A stretch of 64,000 bases of DNA from Oryzias latipes (Eukaryota > Chordata > Actinopteri > Beloniformes > Adrianichthyidae). The DNA lies in the NCBI RefSeq assembly GCF_002234675.1, contig NC_019867.2, forward strand, positions 2,002,001 to 2,066,000, read 5' to 3'. Positions 24,742 to 36,137 of the stretch are shown here, piece by piece (positions within the stretch are counted from its first letter, which is position 1; each line of letters opens with the position of its first letter). Made by a program: the position numbers and the translations under genes. The notes under the pieces are model-generated. The model was not told the DNA's origin, made no database searches, and saw nothing but the letters and a program-made list of their open reading frames with translations.

Positions 24742-27700
24742 ATGAAAGGTGAGTCATGAAGATGTTTGCTTCAGAGTTTAATACATCTATTTATGAACCA
24801 TTTGTTTTTATTTACAGCTGTTCGTTTACTCTTCATCTGTGTGTTCATGATTCTGATGAAGAAATCATCTTCTACTAAGGGTGAGCAGGACTTTCCTCCT
24901 AAATAAATCCAACCTTTACTTGTATTTACTGCATTCTCAGTGAAGAAAAAGACAGTTTCTTGGTTTTTCTGTGTGAATTGAAGCTTAGCTTAATTTTTTT
25001 TATCTTATGGCCTAAGTTGTGTCCAAATCTAAAACCTGCTCTTTTGCTGTAAGTTCCTTAAAAGCTTTTTTTTTTTTTTTTTTTCATTTAAAGAGAAACC
25101 CAGCTTTTGCCTGGTTTGTGTGACTGAGTCTCCATCCTGATCATCCCTTTAAAACCCCCGTTTTTACGGCTTCCAGATCAGGTTGCAGCTTCTCCTTTCA
25201 GGTCCGTTATGCAAACTCGAATGAACGAGTTTGGGTTGAAAGGGGGCATTTGTTGACCATTAAAACTGACCTCATAACTTTCCCATCCTTGGATGGATGG
25301 ACCTCAAAGTACCTCAAAACAACATGGAGTGATAACAACATGAAATGATTTTTCTATGCTCAAATCATCAATAAAATCCAGAAAGGCTCACATTATCAAT
25401 AGAAACTCCCAAATATTTTGTTTTAAGAGAAATTCTCAGTTCCTGGTTCATAGTAAAGTTTGTTAGTAGAGTCTGTTACTTAAAAACACACATTTATCGG
25501 TTAATTGTCATGTGGAGCGTCTGACTTTAAGCTGTGTCATGTTATCTCACAGAACTTCTGCAAACATAAGCGGGAAAAGAGGAAGTCGTACTACAACCAG
25601 CCCTGCACAGATATGTATAGGAAGTTAGGGTGTCATTAGCACCTCAAGAGAAGGTGGAAAATACACCCAAATATATACAAACTAGCAGCATAATGTGAAG
25701 TATTTTCAGTATATTTGAATGTTTCACTTCTGCTTCTGTTTCATGTGGTTATGGTGGGAGTTTTTTATGCTTCAACTTGTGAAATACATCAAATTTATGA
25801 AACCAGAAATTTTGTAGCCACAAGAAAGTTGTTCCACCTAAAAAAACAACAAAATTTTAGGCTTAAGGCAAACTGTATGTATGATTTTGTTTTACATAAG
25901 TCAAAAACTTTAAACAGTAGAAATGCATCTAAATGCCTAAAAACTAACCTTCACAGCCCAACTGGAACCGTGTGTGTGTTTGTGTCATCATCCTTGTGGT
26001 TTTGGTGTTGCATCTGGGGTTTTGTAATGTCCTATAAGGGTTTTTTTTTCTCCTCTTTTGCATATTTTCTGCATCGTCACAAATTTTTTGCTAGATAGTA
26101 AAATTAATTCTGAAAGTTGTCTTTTTGTATGGACCAACGGGTTTCTCTATCTACATGAACAACACTCATCCATCCACCTCTATGCTGATGACAACATCCT
26201 CTATTCCATCAACTCCTCTGCACATATAGTGAGAAAGAAATGTATTTCTTTTCCTCACTGGACTGCAGTCACATGATTTTTGTCTTAAAAATCAGATGTC
26301 CACGATACAGGGGTATGAGAATGGTGTGAAGTGATATTTATGCCACCACATTGCAAACAAAACATTTTTACAATTTTATTGTAAATAAAATTTTATTTTC
26401 AACTTCTAAAGTTTTGTTTGCAACGTGGTGGCATAAATATCACTTCATATGAGGGGGGGGGGCTCTTCTGGTCCTTCAGTCCAGGACGACTTCTGGACAG
26501 ACAAATGTCTGAGGAACGTTGCATCTTCTGTGTTGAAGCTGTGATGTTGTGTGTCTGCTTCATGCTGCTGTTGTGTTTCCTTTTGCAGTGAACCCCTGTT
26601 GTTACTACCCCTGCCAGAACACTGGCGTGTGCGTGCGGTTCGGCCTGGAAGACTACAGGTGTGACTGCACCCGCACAGGTTTCTATGGAGACAACTGCAC
26701 CACCCGTAAGCGTGTAACCCCCACCCCACGGTGAATCATCTCTGTGCATGTAGCACTAACACGGGGGTTTGTGTTGTGCAGCTGAGTTGTGGACCAGGAT
26801 TCGCCTGGCATTGAAGCCCCGCCCCTCCACGGTCCACTTCCTGCTGACTCACTTCCAGTGGTTCTGGGAGCTCATCAACAGCTCCTCCCTCAGAGATACC
26901 ATCATGAAAATGGTGCTGACAGGTTTGTGAATGACGCTCTGGCGCCAGTTCTGCTCAGGTACTTTGTGTGTGGAGATGTTGTCACAGACGTCAGCTCAGG
27001 AACCGCATGAGGAATGACTTATTCCTGTCATAATTTTGAAAGAGCCCCACAGGAGGAACTGCGCTTCCTAAAACATCTACATCCATTGTTGAATACGATC
27101 TTTTGGAGAAATGTTAATCTGTGAATAAACCTGTTCCATATATAGTGTGCTGACCTATGATCTCACCTGAGTGCAGGTGAGTAAAATGAATTGAACCATA
27201 GTGAAAGAATGTGCTTTTCAAAAACAAGTTACTAATATAAAATTTAAGATTTTTCCTTGTTTTAATTTTGAAAAATGCCAATACAGTCAGTAGAATTTGT
27301 CTTGGTAAATTTTTTTTAAAACAAGCTGTGATTTCCTGCTCTTTTAAAACAAAATAAAATAGCCATAAACAGCTGTGTTTACTCTGGTAATTGGAAATAT
27401 TATGTCGGAAAATAAAGAAATAGTATATTTGTACACTTTTTGGCCCCCAAATGTTAACAGTTGCAACAGTCAAACTATCCTTATTTTCTAGAATTATACA
27501 TTTTTAAGATCAATTTGTCTTTAAGATTCTGGATAAATTAGTCAGTTAAGTAAAATAAAACTTTCCAGCCTCCTCAACTCAAGTTAAACTGTTTTTTGAA
27601 AACCGCTCACTGTTCACTAAACACCTTAAAAAAGGAAAAAACTTTAGATACTTTAAAACACTATGTAAAATAAAATAAAAATACTATTTTAAGAAAAGAA

Positions 27701-30700
27701 ATAATAAAAATGTATAAAAAAATTAAAATACCATGTAAAGTTGAAAAAAACTTTAAAATACTATGTAAGGATGAGAAATACTTAAAAATATTATTTAAAG
27801 TAAAAAACACACCTATAATACCATGTAAAGATAAAAATTACCATGTAAAGTAAAGAAAAAGCTTGAAAATACCATATGAAGTTTAAAAATACTATGATAA
27901 TATAAAGAAAAAAAAATACTTCACAATACTATGTAAATATAAAAATACCTAAAAATATTATGTAAAGTAAAAAAAAGAAAAAAGAAAATACTATGTAACC
28001 ATAATAATTACTTACAAATACTATGGAAAGCTTAAAAAGGTTAAAAAATACTATGTAAACATTAAAAGAAACTTTTTAGGTATGTAGTTAAAAAATGCTT
28101 GAAAATACCATAAAAAGTGCAAAAAACTTAAAAATACTATGAAAGAAATTAAATTTAATTAAATTAAATTATAAAAAAATAAAAATAAAGGTTTTTTTTA
28201 GATAGAATAACTTACGGTTTTCAATATTTACTGTCTTCAAACAAGACGTAATATTTAACTGAAAACTTACAATTAAGTTAATTTAGTCTGATATCACGGA
28301 GGTGTTTAAGCTAGAAACTAATGCCGCGTTTTTGCAAAGTCCGTTTAAACTGACAGCATCTCCAAGAGGTTTTACTCAATCAAACATTTTCATCATTGAT
28401 TTTGGATGCAGCAGTAACTTGATGACTTCCGGACTGAAACAGAAACAAACAGTATCTGGTTATTGACTAGAATTTCAGGTTAATTTAATAATTTGGTTTA
28501 CTTTAATTTCTTGGGAAAATTGACTAGGAATGTTTTTAAATCTCAAAAGGATGCATTCATTTTAGTGTTAGGTGATGTGGTTTTACATTGGGGTAAATGG
28601 GGACTGCCTTGTCACCCAGTGATTTTTAGATACATTTGCCTGGCTTTATTCTGTCCTCAAGCAGGACGTACTGTTGGTCCAATAGTTGCAAATTTTCAGA
28701 TAAATCTTTTTTTGTTAAGATGCTGACCAGCTCAAAATCAGACATCTCTTTAGGTTCTGACTCTTCATCTGTTTCAGTCAGAAGTGATCTTATTCCAAGC
28801 CCCCCGACCTACAACACCAAGTACGGATACCTGAGCTGGGAGGCGTACCACAACACCTCCTACTACACCCGGCTCCTCCCTCCAGTTCCTGCAGACTGTC
28901 CTTTGCCGATGGGGACTAAAGGTGAGATTCGCACGAGTCCACCTGGACTGCAGTCGCCCTTCATTTGTTTGTCCTTCTGCAGGGAAACCAGTCCTGCCAG
29001 ATGTGAAACTGTTGACCGAAAGGTTTTTCAGGAGGCAAAAGTTTCGTCCCGATCCCCAAGGAACCAATCTGATGTTTGCTTTCATGGCTCAGCATTTCAC
29101 CCACCAGTTCTTCAAGACCAACCGCAAAGCTGAGGGCGGATTCACCAATGCTCTGGGACACGGGGTGAGGGACATGCAGGCAGACACATGGACCCATCAA
29201 TTTTGGACGATTTTAAAACCACATCCTTTTGGTTTATTTCCCAGGTAGATGCAAGCAATATTTATGGAGAAGAGCTCGCAAGACAGCATGAACTTCGGCT
29301 TCATAAGGATGGAAAACTAAAATACCAGGTGTTCAACATTAAACATACATCCTGCACTTTCTTAGATTAGACGGGCGTCCTGTGGACGGCACTCATTGTG
29401 TTCTCCACCCTATAAGACGCACTTAAAATCCCTTTTCCCCCCAAAAAAATAACAGTTCGCCTTATCATCCAGAGCGCCTCATACATGAATTAATAACTTG
29501 TTGGTGTGTTTGACTGCATTCAGTCGAAACTGCCATTATACTAAATTATACTAAAGAAAATACAGGATTCCCAGTGGAAAAAAAAGCATTTTAAAAGGAT
29601 TATTTAAATAAAAATCCAGAAACTTAAACAGTGAAAACTAAATGTTGTGTATGACTTTGACATCATGGTAACGTTAGGGATGTGCATTACTTGGTAATTA
29701 ATTAATCTGTCCTTTTTTTATCTCCTCAAACACCCTCAGCAGTCACTACCATTAGTTTCAGTTCCTGTCTTCTGAGAAAGATGTGGTTTGTTCTCCCGAG
29801 GACAAATTGGTTTTGAAGATAAAAAAAGACGATGCTTCGATAACGTACACTTTTTTCCTTTCAAGCCACCAAAGGTTCTTGAGAGACGTCATGTGATCTG
29901 AGAACCAATCAGTTTGTCTGGTGAAATACAAGCTGTTGAGAAATGAAGTTTCAAAGTAAAAGCGAAAAATAAAAGTTCTGGTTCATCTCCATCCACAGCT
30001 GCTGAACGGGGAGATGTACCCCCCCACAGTTTCTGAGGTCCCCGTGCACATGGTGTATCCCGACAGTTTACCCCCCGAGCAGCGCCTGGCCATCGGGCAG
30101 GAGGTGTTCGGCCTCCTGCCCGGCCTCACCATGTACGCCACCATCTGGCTGAGGGAGCACAACAGAATCTGCGACATCCTGAAGGCCGAACATCCAACCT
30201 GGGATGATGAGCAGCTTTTCCAGACCACCAGACTCATCATCATCGGTGAGAAGAATGCAAATTATGCGCAGACTTTGCAATAATAGGTCAAACAAGTGAA
30301 TGCGCTTAGTTTTAGTGAGTCATACTTATTTCTCTGCTTTTCCTCAGTTACAGTTTTAATTTGGAGAATCTCTGCCTAAAATCTTCTTCCATATTTTTAA
30401 TTATGTTGAAATTGAAGCAACAAAGGAAATGATTTTGTTGGAGAAATTTTGCTTGTACCAAAATATCTCCACTTGTTTTTAAGGTTTTCTGAACAGAGCA
30501 TCAGAAGGGGAGATGGCTTTGACATGTCACGAAAACCCTTCTTGTTTTAAGAATGAATAAAATTACACAGCAGCTTCTCAGGATTTCCTTTTTTTCTTTC
30601 AGTTTCATCCTAAAACTATCTGGTTTGGTTCAATTTGGATTCTTTCTGAAATCTATTTTTTATTTTTATTTTTCGGCTAATTGATAATTGGCTAGGTTAG

Positions 30701-33700
30701 CTTGGCTCATACTCTGCCTCAGAGGTTGATTATGTTATTTTGTTTGTTTTAGTTCATTCATTCTTGTCTTATTCTTGTGGTGAACCAGGCAGCCAAAAGC
30801 CAAGACCATGGACATTTGTCATTTGACATTTTGGCATTTGTCCAAACTAAACACATATCACTGGTTAAATATCAATAAAAAAGAGGTCAACTTAACAAAA
30901 TAACTTGGGAAGGAACTCAAATCACTGACCACTAACCTCCCCATGGAGTGCAGGCAGTGGTTGACCCCTTTTGTAGAGCTACGTAGAGTAGCTCCCTCTT
31001 CCGGCCACATCCGGATAGTACAGTTCCACTAAATTGAATGTAAAATTGTGGAACTAAATACTACAGTTTGACTTGAATTCAGTGTGGTTCTGACGGCAGC
31101 ATCACATCTACATTACAAGTTTCTGTCAGTTTTTGCTCTGTGTTTTTCTGCAGAAGACGAGAACGACCATGTCTGATGTTTTTTTTTGTCAGCCATGGTC
31201 GTTCTCATCTTAATTAATCAATTTTGATGACCAACCATTGATTGCATGTGAGAGCTGGATCGAGCGACGCCAACATAGAAAATGGTTAACTTCCAGCAGA
31301 ATGAAGTCATTTCAGTCGCCTTTTTTTTCCCTGCAACTTGAATGCCACCAAGTTGGAACCAGACATCATCAGTAAGCAGCGATTGGTCCTAGTTGGTCTG
31401 AGTCAACGTTTCTATGGCAACCACACTCATCAATCAGGAGTGAGCCTGTTGGAAGGCCACATCCCCTACCACTTGAAAGTATGTTAAATGAGGTTTTGAA
31501 CTACAGAAAAAAAATATTGTGAAAAAAGTGAGGATTATCAAGAACATGTTAAAAAAAGATATCAGAGCCGGGTTTTTTTTCCTGACAATTGAAGAAATGT
31601 TTATTTCTCTGTAATAGTCTATAGGATTTTGGCTTCTTGGAGCCATCAGGAACTTCCTGTTTGGAATGACAGAGGGGAGGAGTCTCTCAGTCCAGTTCTC
31701 ACACACAGTCAATGTGACCAAGTCTCATTCAGAAATATTGAATTGGATTTTTTGTCAAATTACGTCTTTTATCATGATGGACCAACTCATCCATTAAGCT
31801 GTAAACTAAATGACAATGCAAAGCTAACAGGAAGTGTCTGATCTTCACGTGCTGACTATGATTGTTGCTCTATTTTGGGTGTAATACATCTTTCTAAATC
31901 AACTCCTTCGCTTCTTTCTTAATGTATTTATGATGACCTCCTCCACGTGGTTCTTGGGTCAGTTTATCACTCTGTGCCAGTGTCCCTTTCAGGTCAGATC
32001 ATCAACATAATCACAGAAGAGTATGTGCAGCAGCTGAGCGGCTACCATCTGAAGCTGAAGTTTGAGCCCTCCCTGCTTTTCAACGTGCGTTTCCAGTACA
32101 GCAACCGCATCGCCCTGGAGTTCTGTCACCTCTACCACTGGCACCCTCTGATGCCAGACAGCTTCGTCATCGATGGCGATGAAATCCCGCTAACCAGCTT
32201 CATATACAACACCTCCATCCTCATGCACTACGGTGTGGAGAAACTGGTGGATGCTTTTTCTCGACAGGCAGCAGGACAGGTATGATAACAGCCTCATGCA
32301 ACCATTTGAAAATGAAGCACTGATACACTCACTGGTCACTATCTTGGGCACACCTGTCCAACTGCTCGTTAATGCAAATGTCTAATTAGCCAATCACATT
32401 GCAGCAACTCAATGCATTTAAACACGAAGGCATGGTCCAGACGATCTGCTCAAGGTGATTGAAGTGACTTAGAGCTGGTCTGAGGATTTCAGAAGCTGCT
32501 GATCTACTGGGATTTTCAGCCACAACCTTCTCTAGGGTTTACACAGAAGGGTCTGCAAAAGAGAAAATATCCAGTGAGCGACAGTTCTCTAGGTCAAAAT
32601 GTCTTGTTGATGCCGGAGGTCAGAGGAGAATGACCAGACTGCTTCCAGCTGATAGAAAGACAGCAGGAAGTCAAAGAACCACTGGTTCCAACAGAGGTCT
32701 GCAGAAGAGCATCTCTGAACACACAACACGTCTAACCTGGAGGCAGATGGACTACAGCAGCAGAAGACCACACCGGGTACCCCTGCTGTCAGCTAAGAAC
32801 AGGAAACTGAGGCTACAATTCACACAGACTCACCAAAACTGGACCATAGAAGATGGAAAAACCTTGTCTGGTCTGATGAGTCTCCATTTCTGCTTCCACA
32901 TTCAGATGGTAGGGTCAGAAAAAACATGAAAGCATGGATCCATCCTGCCTTGTATCAACGGTTCAGGCTGGTGGCGGTGGTTTCATGTTGTGGTGGATAT
33001 TTTCTTGGCACACTTTGGGCCCCTTAGTACCATTGAGCATGGTTCCAACGCCACAGCCTACCTGAGTATTGTCGCTGACCGTGTCCATCACTTGCTGACC
33101 ACAGTGGACCATCTTCTGATGCTACTTCCAGCAGGATAAGACTCCATGTCAAAAATCTGGAATCATCTCAGACTGGTTTCTTCACAAAACAATGAGTTCA
33201 CTGGACTCAAACGGCCTCCACAATCACCAGATCTCAATAGAGAACCTTTGGGATGTGTAGCAACTATGTGATGCTGTCATGTTAACATGGACCAAAGTCT
33301 CTGCTTCCAGTACCTTGTTGAATTGATTCACCAAGGATTAAGGCAGTTCTGAACACATTAGGGGGTCCAACCCAGTACTAGCAAATTGGCTGGTGAGTGT
33401 AGATCTAATCGTGTTCACATAAAGAGCAAAGCAATGAAAGGTTTTTAGATTGGCGTAAGGCATAAGGCAGGAAGAAAGAGGAAACCGACTCAGGATTGTG
33501 CAGACTCATGTCTCAGTTCTGTATTTTGGTCAAAGCTTGTTCAACCCAGAGTTTCACCACATTTAAAAAAGAAAAATAACTCAGATAATAAACCACCGTC
33601 AACGTCAGAAAGTCCAAATGTGGCAGGCAAACCTCTTCTAATAGAAAGAAAAAAGTACATTTTGATGGAATTAAAGCCGTTCCTGTCTTCAGACTACAGT

Positions 33701-36137
33701 GGCATTTGTGTTACAACTAAATAATCATGCTTGCGTTTCCCCTCATTAGGAATTAGTCCCAACAGCTTTTACAGGTGTTTAATGTGATATGTTGTATTAT
33801 ATGTGATATTTTCATTTGCAACTTAGAAAGTTTTGTGTTCAACGTGATGGCATGAACATCACTCCATACTTTATGGGTTGTCTGCGGGCGAAAAATGGTC
33901 AAACTTTTACGTGGTACGCAGGCGGCCCGGACAAAACCCTCAATCTCTCAGTGAGCCGTAGAACCAAAATCTTCATGTTTTTACCACGAGCATGCTCCGG
34001 GTGATGGGTCATAGTGGACATAGCTTACACACAAACATAGTATACACACAATGCAAGGGTAAGTACAGGTGAAGCAGGTGAGGTGTCAGATTTGTACCAA
34101 AAATCTGCAGGACCAAAAGGACAGTTTTCTTCAGAACACACCAGGCTGTTGCTGCATTTTCTGCTCACAAAAAAATAAAAAGACACCGTCTGACCTTTTT
34201 TTCCTGTCCTTCAGATCGGAGGGGGTCGCAACTCTCATGAAGCGGTTCTTAAGGTGGCCCAGATGGTGATCACAGAGTCCAGGAGGACACGTATGCAGCC
34301 TTTCAATGAATACAGGAAAAGGTTCAACTTGAAGCCATACGCGTCCTTTCAGGAGTTCACTGGTGAGCAGACGGAGAGAGACAATCCACTCAGGTGTCTG
34401 ACTTTTTCAGAGGAATGACTTCAAACAGTTTGACCCTTTTGGTTTCACTTCAGTTGTGTATCCTTGGCTTTTGTCATATTTTTCTCTTTCCCCAGTCTAA
34501 GCAGAGTCTCCTGAGTCCTACTAGTCCCATTAGTGCATAGATTTAAATCAGTTTTAGTGTCAAACTTCACTCAGGAAAGGAGGATTTGTAAAGGAGCAGT
34601 CCTGGCGGCCTTCCCCAGTGACAAAAACATGAAGTGGAGTGGCCCTAAGGACTCTCCCCAGACACAAATACATGAAGAGGAGCAATCCTGGCAATCTTCC
34701 CTAGTGACAGGAAACTTGAAAGGGGGTGGTTCTATTTACTCTCCCTGGAGACAAGAAACATAAAAGGGAGCAACCGTAGTGATTCTCCCTCAGTGACAGG
34801 AAATGTGAAGCGGGCTGGTCCTGATGACTCTCCCCAGAGACAAAAACATGTAGAGGAGCAGCCCTGGCAACCTTCCCCAGTGACAGTGACAGAAAACATG
34901 AAAGGGAATGCTTCCCAATGACTGTCCCTAGAGAGAAAAAAACATAAAGGGGAGCAACCCTGGTGACCCTCCAAATTGACAGGAAACGTAAAGGGCAATC
35001 CCGATGACTCTTCCCGGTGACAGGAAACATGAAGGGCAGCAATCCTGCAATCCTCCCACAGTGACGGAAAACACGAAGGGGAGCAACCTTGGCGACCCTC
35101 ATGAACGGAGAACAAGAACATGCAGGCTGGTGATGTTGCTCTGGGACAGGGAGCGTGAAGAGGAGCGGCCCCAGCAATCCACCTCAGTGGCAGGAATTTT
35201 AATGAGTTGTGGCCTAGGCAATCCCTCTGTAGTTGGTTTATTTTAGGATGAAATGACTTAAACACAGCTGGAGAAAAACCATCTTCTGGCATGCCGTGGG
35301 CTGCAGAAGCAAAAGAACTGCAAGAAAAGATGCTAAAGTAGAACCCAGAATTGGAGGAGACCAGGATTGTGGCAGGAATTAAAAGTTGTGTATATTAACT
35401 CAGAAACAAGGCAGAAACCAGAAGCTGTCAATGCAGATGACCTGAAAACCAGATACTGACAGTGACTGAAATAAAGACAACTGTGGATCACTATCAACAT
35501 GCGTGACTGACTTTGGGAAGACAAAACATGACAAAAAAAACAGGAAAACAGATGTGAAATGAAACCAAAGGGTAAAATCCTCACAGCTGTGACTTAATCT
35601 CAGGTTCAAATCTTTATATAGAGTCATTACAAGGTGAGGATGAGAGATCTGCTAAATGCAATATTTACAATTAATCTCCGTTACACAGACAGTATGAGTC
35701 AGATTCTCAGAGCCGCAACGGAGAAAATGCTTCAGAAAATATTGAATGATCTGAATTGAAAAACTGAGGCTTATCTTTTGTGGTCAGACGACAAAGAAAT
35801 GGCTGAAGGCTTAGAAGAACTGTACGGTGACGTCGACGCTCTGGAGTTTTACCCCGGTGTCCTGCTGGAGAAAGCCCGAGCCAACAGCATCTTTGGTGAG
35901 AGCATGGTGGAGATGGGCGCACCCTTCTCCCTGAAGGGGCTGATGGGAAATCCCATCTGCTCTCCAGAGTACTGGAAGCCCAGCACCTTTGGAGGAGAGA
36001 CGGGCTTCAATATCGTCAAAACGTCCACTCTGAAGAAACTGGTTTGTCTCAACACCAAGTGGTGTCCGTACGTGGCCTTCCGTGTCCCACCAAACCAGGA
36101 AGAGGCAGGAGGAAGAAAAGCTAGCACCGAACTTTGA
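24742..36137 (+). CDS. ptgs1: Prostaglandin G/H synthase 1 (cyclooxygenase-1)
   Basis: Eleven exons: 24742-24748, 24818-24880, 26589-26705, 26782-26922, 28778-28921, 28983-29164, 29245-29328, 29999-30245, 31993-32279, 34215-34362 and 35788-36137. Phases agree and the product is 589 residues. The enzyme converts arachidonate to PGG2, then PGH2, on the lumenal face of the ER and nuclear envelope. Visible features: signal peptide (about 1-22), EGF module (CCYYPC...CDCTRTG), substrate Arg111 (sheep Arg120), peroxidase Gln194/His198 in AQHFTHQF, catalytic Tyr376 and haem-ligand His379 in [10 protein letters not shown], aspirin-target Ser521, and C-terminal STEL. Glycosylation sequons match the four COX-1 sites. 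The tail lacks the COX-2 insertion, so COX-1 is called. Oddly, residues 504 and 514 are Arg and Val, as in COX-2. Introns carry many transposon relics. Confidence 0.97.
26145..26245 (+). mobile_element. Reverse-transcriptase scrap of a LINE
   Basis: The frame across this stretch reads [18 protein letters not shown], which contains the YADD catalytic motif of non-LTR reverse transcriptases in the usual context (H-x-YADD-x-x-LY). Nothing longer is preserved. It lies in intron 2 of ptgs1. Confidence 0.6.
26325..26449. mobile_element. Palindromic MITE (short copy)
   Basis: This element of about 125 bases is almost entirely a palindrome. The left arm is GTGAAGTGATATTTATGCCA and continues CCACATTGCAAAC; the right arm is its reverse complement with few changes. 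It ends 139 bases before ptgs1 exon 3. Related termini occur at 33803-33869 and 43971-44633. Confidence 0.75.
27240..28165. repeat. AT-rich dispersed repeat R2, copy 2
   Basis: The leading part matches copy 1 at 18030-18420. The trailing part (about 27640-28160) is a loose array of ATACTATGTAAAG-like units separated by A-rich spacers. It lies in intron 4 of ptgs1. There is no coding capacity. Confidence 0.65.
29385..29560. repeat. Dispersed repeat with TATAAGACGCACTTAAAA signature
   Basis: Strings such as CTATAAGACGCACTTAAAAT and CGCCTCATACATGAATTAAT resemble a widely dispersed vertebrate DNA-transposon-derived repeat (GCGCCTTAT...TATGAA type). It sits in intron 7 of ptgs1. Limits are approximate and the family name is not asserted. 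Confidence 0.45.
31340..31670 (-). repeat. Dispersed repeat R3, inverted copy
   Basis: Reverse-complemented, this stretch contains the block AACAGGAA...CTCC...AAGCCAAA and the block GCCATAGAAACGTTGACTCA followed by GACCAA...GGACCAATC. These match 57980-58015 plus 58280-58320 and 38585-38960. It lies in intron 8 of ptgs1. Confidence 0.6.
32326..33399 (+). mobile_element. Degenerate Tc1/mariner-type transposon
   Basis: This is a 1074-base element in intron 9 of ptgs1, flanked by TA on both sides (32324-32325 and 33400-33401), with CACTCACTGGTCACT and GGCTGGTGAGTG termini. The interior is recognisable transposase: peptides such as [32 protein letters not shown] and [17 protein letters not shown] are visible, and a W-S-D-E-S catalytic segment is still readable in a shifted frame. 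The reading frame is broken by frameshifts and deletions, so it cannot make a working transposase. Confidence 0.88.
33803..33869. mobile_element. Half copy of the palindromic MITE
   Basis: TTTGCAACTTAGAAAGTTTT followed by GTGTTCAACGTGATGGCATG and ATCACTCCAT matches the right arm at 44576-44632 and the right arm at 26405-26449. No left arm was found. It abuts repeat R1. Confidence 0.5.
33870..34090 (+). repeat. Dispersed repeat family R1, partial copy
   Basis: This stretch parallels 40210-40415 in order: TGTCTGCGGG/TGTCTGCAGG, TGGTCAAAC/CGGTCAAAC, GCAGGCGGCCCGGAC/GCAGGTGGACCGCAC, TTTTTACCACGAGCATGC/TTTTTCTACGGGCATGC and GAAGCAGGTGAGGT/GAAGCAGGTGAGGT. It lies in intron 9 of ptgs1, between the Tc1 relic and exon 10. 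Confidence 0.6.
34585..35200 (+). repeat. Minisatellite of about 45-base units in ptgs1 intron 10
   Basis: About 13-14 diverged units share the order GTGACAGGAAACATGAA, then AGGGGAGCAACCCTGG and GACTCTCCCCA. Unit length varies from about 43 to 48 bases. The long open frames on the minus strand through it are by-products of the repeat structure. Confidence 0.8.

Noticed and set aside
32630-32929. 99-codon transposase-like frame as a host gene
   Set aside because: It is one frame fragment of a Tc1-type transposase inside a TA-flanked element with frameshifts and deletions; not a domesticated gene.
34701-35292. Minus-strand open frames of 158 and 186 codons
   Set aside because: They run through the 45-base minisatellite in ptgs1 intron 10 and reflect its periodicity.
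24742-36137. Assignment as ptgs2 (COX-2)
   Set aside because: COX-2-like residues occur at two pocket positions, but the long signal region, lack of the COX-2 C-terminal insertion, Ile at 434 and neighbouring lhx6 favour COX-1.
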